Assembly: GCA_937873455.1 (NCBI GenBank)
Contig: CALMYG010000131.1
Location: forward strand, 1-46,221
Source of the DNA: an uncultured Verrucomicrobiota bacterium
Lineage (GTDB): Bacteria > Verrucomicrobiota > Kiritimatiellia > CAIVKH01
Direction: 5' to 3'
Length of the DNA: 46,221 bases
In this document: positions 43,506-46,221 of the stretch, piece after piece
Position numbering within the stretch: the first letter of the stretch is position 1
Layout: the number at the start of each line of letters is the position of its first letter
Notes under the pieces: model-generated
Seen by the model: the letters and a program-made list of their open reading frames with translations, nothing else
What the model was told of the DNA's origin: nothing
Database searches by the model: none
Made by a program: the position numbers and the translations under genes

Positions 43506-46022
43506 TTAAAAGTAATAAATCGGCCGGTTGACGACGGCCCAGATAACCGGTTGTCCGGCCTCAAGCGGGCCTCGGCGGGCGAGTATTTCGTTGAGGAGCG
43601 CCTCGTTGTTTTCCTCGCGGGCGCGGGCTTCGGCCCGGCGCGAGGCTTCCAGCGCGGCGGCGAAATCACCCTCAGCGGCCAACACCGCGGACCATGTATC
43701 CAGCAAAAAGGCCGGCGGGGATGCCTGCCGTTCCATCACCCGCTCCAGAAGGCCACGGGCCCGGGCGGTATCACGAAGCGCCTCGCGCGGGTCGACGGCG
43801 AGAATCCAAGCCAGACTGTTGACCAACCGCAGATCATCCCATGCCTGCCGCAAGGCTTCATCCATCAACTCGTGGGCCTGCTCCCATTGACCGGTGCGGG
43901 CCTGCCACAACGCCCCGCAATAATAGGCCCGGGCAAAACTGAGTTGACCAATGGCTTGCTGTATAAGCGGAAATCCTTTTTCCGGATGGCCCTGACGCCC
44001 CTGCAGCACACCCAGCCACAACCACCCATCGGCGAAATCGCGCCGCAGGGCGATGACCTCACGAAGCGTCTGCTCGGCAAGCACCAACCGCCCCTCTTCC
44101 ATCTTGAATAAGGCGGCGCGGTGACGTTCCTGCAAAACGTCCAGGCGTTCACGTTCGAGCCGAATACGCCACCGGTAGTCGAGCGGACGCACCCGTTCTT
44201 CAATCCTCCTCGTCACTTCGAGGGCTTCAGATAAATGCCCGCCTGGAACCAACGCGTTGATGAGATGCGCGGTTTCCCCGTAAGCGAAATATCCATGTTT
44301 CTTCCGGTAGCGAATCAACAGATCGGCGGCTTCGTCATATCGGCCCTGCATGCCGAGTATATGCGCCAAGATGGCCCGGGGTCCGCGCCGGTGAGGATGA
44401 CGGTTCATTGCGGGCATCAGGACGTCGCGCGCTTCAGCCCAACGATTGAAGGACACCAGGAACTGGGCGAAGTGAAGGGGAAAAAACAAGTCGTCCGGTT
44501 GTGACTGGATGCGTTCACGAAAACGTTCCGGAATCTGTTCGTCATCCATCGCCCGCAACTGGGCGGTCAATTCGCCCACCCGTTCGCTGTACGCCAGAAT
44601 GCGCGCCTCGATATCCAACTGCCGGTCAAACGGCGGTTGGCGGTACCGCGCAAGCATCCGCTGGATGACATCTGTTTCGGAAACCTGGGTGAACATCATA
44701 CGCTGGCGCAAGGTGTCCGCATCCGGCGGGGGTTGCAGGCCGGTGGCGCGGCCCAGTGAGGAATGGGCGAAGAGGTGTTCGGCCCACAACCGGGTGAGCT
44801 GGACATTTCCGGCGAACGAGAAATGAACATGATCAATAAACTGTTCGCGGGCTTCGGAAAAAGGAAGACGGCGGAAGTGATCGGCGGCATCCACAAGCAA
44901 AACCGTTTCGTCCGGGGTTCTTGCCTGAGCGCGTATGATGTCGTTCAGCGCGGAATCGGCGCGGTAACGGAAGGCGTCACGGTCCATCGCCCGGGTAAAA
45001 AATGGCACGGCTTCTTCATGGCGTTGCATGTTTTCCAGGGCCAGCCCCATCCAGTAATTCAGTTCGGCGTGTCCATCGTCCAGCGCATGGGCCGCCTCAA
45101 ACGCCGCCCAGGCTACCGGCCACGCCTCGCGGCGTGCCGCCTGCACGCCTTGCTCATAGGCGGTTTGCCAGGCCGCCGATTCGGCATCGGTCAGGTTCGC
45201 GCGCTTCACGGAGATGGAGGGCGGGCAGTCGACCAGGTTCACCGCCACGGTGCTCAACGCCACGTGGGCGCCGGTGTCGCGGGCGGAGCGAATGATCGCC
45301 TCCAGGTTGTCGCGAAAACGCCGGCGCACGGCAGTCAAGCGCGGATCGTCCTCGGTCACCGGGCGGTTGATGAACATGGCAACACCCTCAAAACGAGCCG
45401 GAGCGGCGCCACGGCTTTCCGCGGCGATCGCCGCGGCAAAACGAATCGACTGTACCAGGCGACTACGGTTCACCCAGGTCATGAAACGGATCATGCCATC
45501 GCGGTTCGCAAATCCGGTGAACACGGTTCCGGGGCCGTACGGACCGATGACTTCGTTGTTCCCGATGTATAGAATGACCGCGTCGGGCTGGAGCTTTTTA
45601 AGGTCATGGGCGATCTCACGGATGAGGTGGCTATTGATCGCGGTGATGGCGCCGTTGATGACTTCGACCTTTAAATCCGGCGCCATTTCGCGAAGCGTGT
45701 ATTCCAGCATGCGCGGCGGGCCGAACGCGGGGACCGGATCCCCCTGGGCGGCCGACTCTCCCAGCACCACCACCCTGAAAACATCGGGTTCTTTTTCTTT
45801 TTTCGCGACGATAACCGAGGGGGCGCGGGCAATCGGCGGCGAAAACACCTGGTAGGTGAAAAAGGGATTTTCGATCCACACCGGTTCGCCGTCCACGTCA
45901 GCGGAAACGAGAAAGTCGGTCGGATAACCGGCGTCGGCCAGGCGCAGGATCAGCTCGAGCAATCCGAGAAGGATTACCGGCATGAACAGCGCCAGCATTA
46001 ATTTTCCTTTCCAGGAGGACAT
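43506..46022 (-). CDS. Membrane-anchored SGNH-like protein with TPR insert and TPR tail
   Basis: From ATG 46022 (838 residues) an N-terminal membrane helix (about 7-28) is followed by an SGNH core: LGESAAQG (Ser90), VINGAITAINSHLI, and YIGNNEVIG (Asn155/156). The closing DXXH block, DHVHFSFAGN, comes only near residues 397-400. Between them, about 280-360, lies a helical TPR-like segment (AAFEAAHALDDGHAELNYWMGLALENMQRHEEAVPFFTRAM). After residue 440 the protein is made of further TPR-like helices. The active site would face the periplasm. Acyl-ester transfer or hydrolysis on glycans is possible. GTG 46043 is an alternative start. It is cotranscribed with the GT2 gene. Confidence 0.85.
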   Translation of the reverse strand: MSSWKGKLMLALFMPVILLGLLELILRLADAGYPTDFLVSADVDGEPVWIENPFFTYQVFSPPIARAPSVIVAKKEKEPDVFRVVVLGESAAQGDPVPAFGPPRMLEYTLREMAPDLKVEVINGAITAINSHLIREIAHDLKKLQPDAVILYIGNNEVIGPYGPGTVFTGFANRDGMIRFMTWVNRSRLVQSIRFAAAIAAESRGAAPARFEGVAMFINRPVTEDDPRLTAVRRRFRDNLEAIIRSARDTGAHVALSTVAVNLVDCPPSISVKRANLTDAESAAWQTAYEQGVQAARREAWPVAWAAFEAAHALDDGHAELNYWMGLALENMQRHEEAVPFFTRAMDRDAFRYRADSALNDIIRAQARTPDETVLLVDAADHFRRLPFSEAREQFIDHVHFSFAGNVQLTRLWAEHLFAHSSLGRATGLQPPPDADTLRQRMMFTQVSETDVIQRMLARYRQPPFDRQLDIEARILAYSERVGELTAQLRAMDDEQIPERFRERIQSQPDDLFFPLHFAQFLVSFNRWAEARDVLMPAMNRHPHRRGPRAILAHILGMQGRYDEAADLLIRYRKKHGYFAYGETAHLINALVPGGHLSEALEVTRRIEERVRPLDYRWRIRLERERLDVLQERHRAALFKMEEGRLVLAEQTLREVIALRRDFADGWLWLGVLQGRQGHPEKGFPLIQQAIGQLSFARAYYCGALWQARTGQWEQAHELMDEALRQAWDDLRLVNSLAWILAVDPREALRDTARARGLLERVMERQASPPAFLLDTWSAVLAAEGDFAAALEASRRAEARAREENNEALLNEILARRGPLEAGQPVIWAVVNRPIYYF

Positions 46023-46043
46023 AGCCGGTGAAGCTACTCGCAC

Positions 46044-46221
46044 CGCCGTCGGCAGAGCAAGTCAACAGTTGGGCTAATCGGTCGGGCGGGGGGGCATACC
46101 TGCTTGACTAACTTCATCGTGACGCAGACACCCCTGCCTGTTCACGGGCCTGAGCCAGTCGGGAATCCGTCGGCGGGGAGTCGTCTGTCCCAGCGGGCCG
46201 CCAGCGGTGTTGTCGCGGGCG
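46044..46221. other. Window end without a supported gene
   Basis: The last 178 bases include a seven-G run (46088-46094) but no complete open frame. Two minus-strand frames enter from beyond the window, ending at 46114 and near 46075. Neither fragment is recognisable, so no gene is called. Confidence 0.4.

Noticed and set aside
42762..44111. A 449-codon plus-strand open frame
   Set aside because: It spans two well supported minus-strand genes (GT2 and SGNH/TPR) across their boundary, and its translation has no recognisable motif or membrane pattern.
46114..46221. Possible C-terminal end of a minus-strand gene entering from beyond the window
   Set aside because: Two minus-strand frames are open to the edge and neither short fragment shows a recognisable motif, so a choice would be a guess.

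Overview
The window is a 46 kb surface-polysaccharide and glycan assembly locus from a Gram-negative bacterium of moderately high GC content. Lipoprotein signal peptides, undecaprenyl-type sugar flippases and heptosyltransferase-like GT9 enzymes point to an outer membrane. Many starts lack a clear Shine-Dalgarno sequence and GTG or TTG starts occur. The gene mix (many GT-C membrane proteins with large periplasmic tails, SGNH and TPR proteins) would suit the PVC group (Kiritimatiellota, Verrucomicrobiota, Lentisphaerota), but that placement is a weak inference. No rRNA, tRNA, CRISPR array, insertion sequence or phage gene was recognised.

Layout. 36-1128: a small lipoprotein and, divergently, a small protein with a possible DNA-binding N-terminus. 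1144-4182 (minus): a GtrB-like GT2 enzyme and a GT-C membrane protein. 4271-15539 (plus): a compact 11-gene operon with an SDR enzyme, a flippase, a GT4, a PIG-L deacetylase, a GT2, glucose-1-phosphate cytidylyltransferase, a sugar C-methyltransferase, an RmlC-type epimerase, a DUF4910 hydrolase, a hexapeptide acyltransferase and a membrane protein. 15541-27045 (minus): GT2, DUF2304, three large GT-C-like proteins, a GT9, a lipoprotein and a GT4. 27200-33618: short units on alternating strands (membrane acyltransferase with a 9-G tract, GT2, methyltransferase, GT4, membrane protein). 33653-40139 (minus): a second flippase, a methyltransferase, three GT2 and one GT4. 40422-42470: a secreted SGNH hydrolase with five tandem repeats. 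42696-46022 (minus): an SGNH/TPR protein and a GT2.

How the genes fit together. One part makes an activated, probably CDP-linked and C-methylated deoxysugar. Cytoplasmic GT2, GT4 and GT9 enzymes build glycan chains on a lipid carrier, which two different flippases could export. Two GT2 enzymes of the polyprenyl-phosphate sugar type, each followed by GT-C membrane proteins, look like periplasmic decoration systems. Acyltransferases, methyltransferases, a deacetylase and the SGNH proteins would tailor the product. No initiating phosphoglycosyltransferase, chain-length regulator, convincing Wzy polymerase or CDP-glucose 4,6-dehydratase was recognised, so the locus is not self-sufficient.

No gene-free stretch exceeds 300 bases. 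The longest are 40140-40421, 30323-30583 and 42471-42695. Membrane segment counts and family names come from reading the sequence, not from searches.
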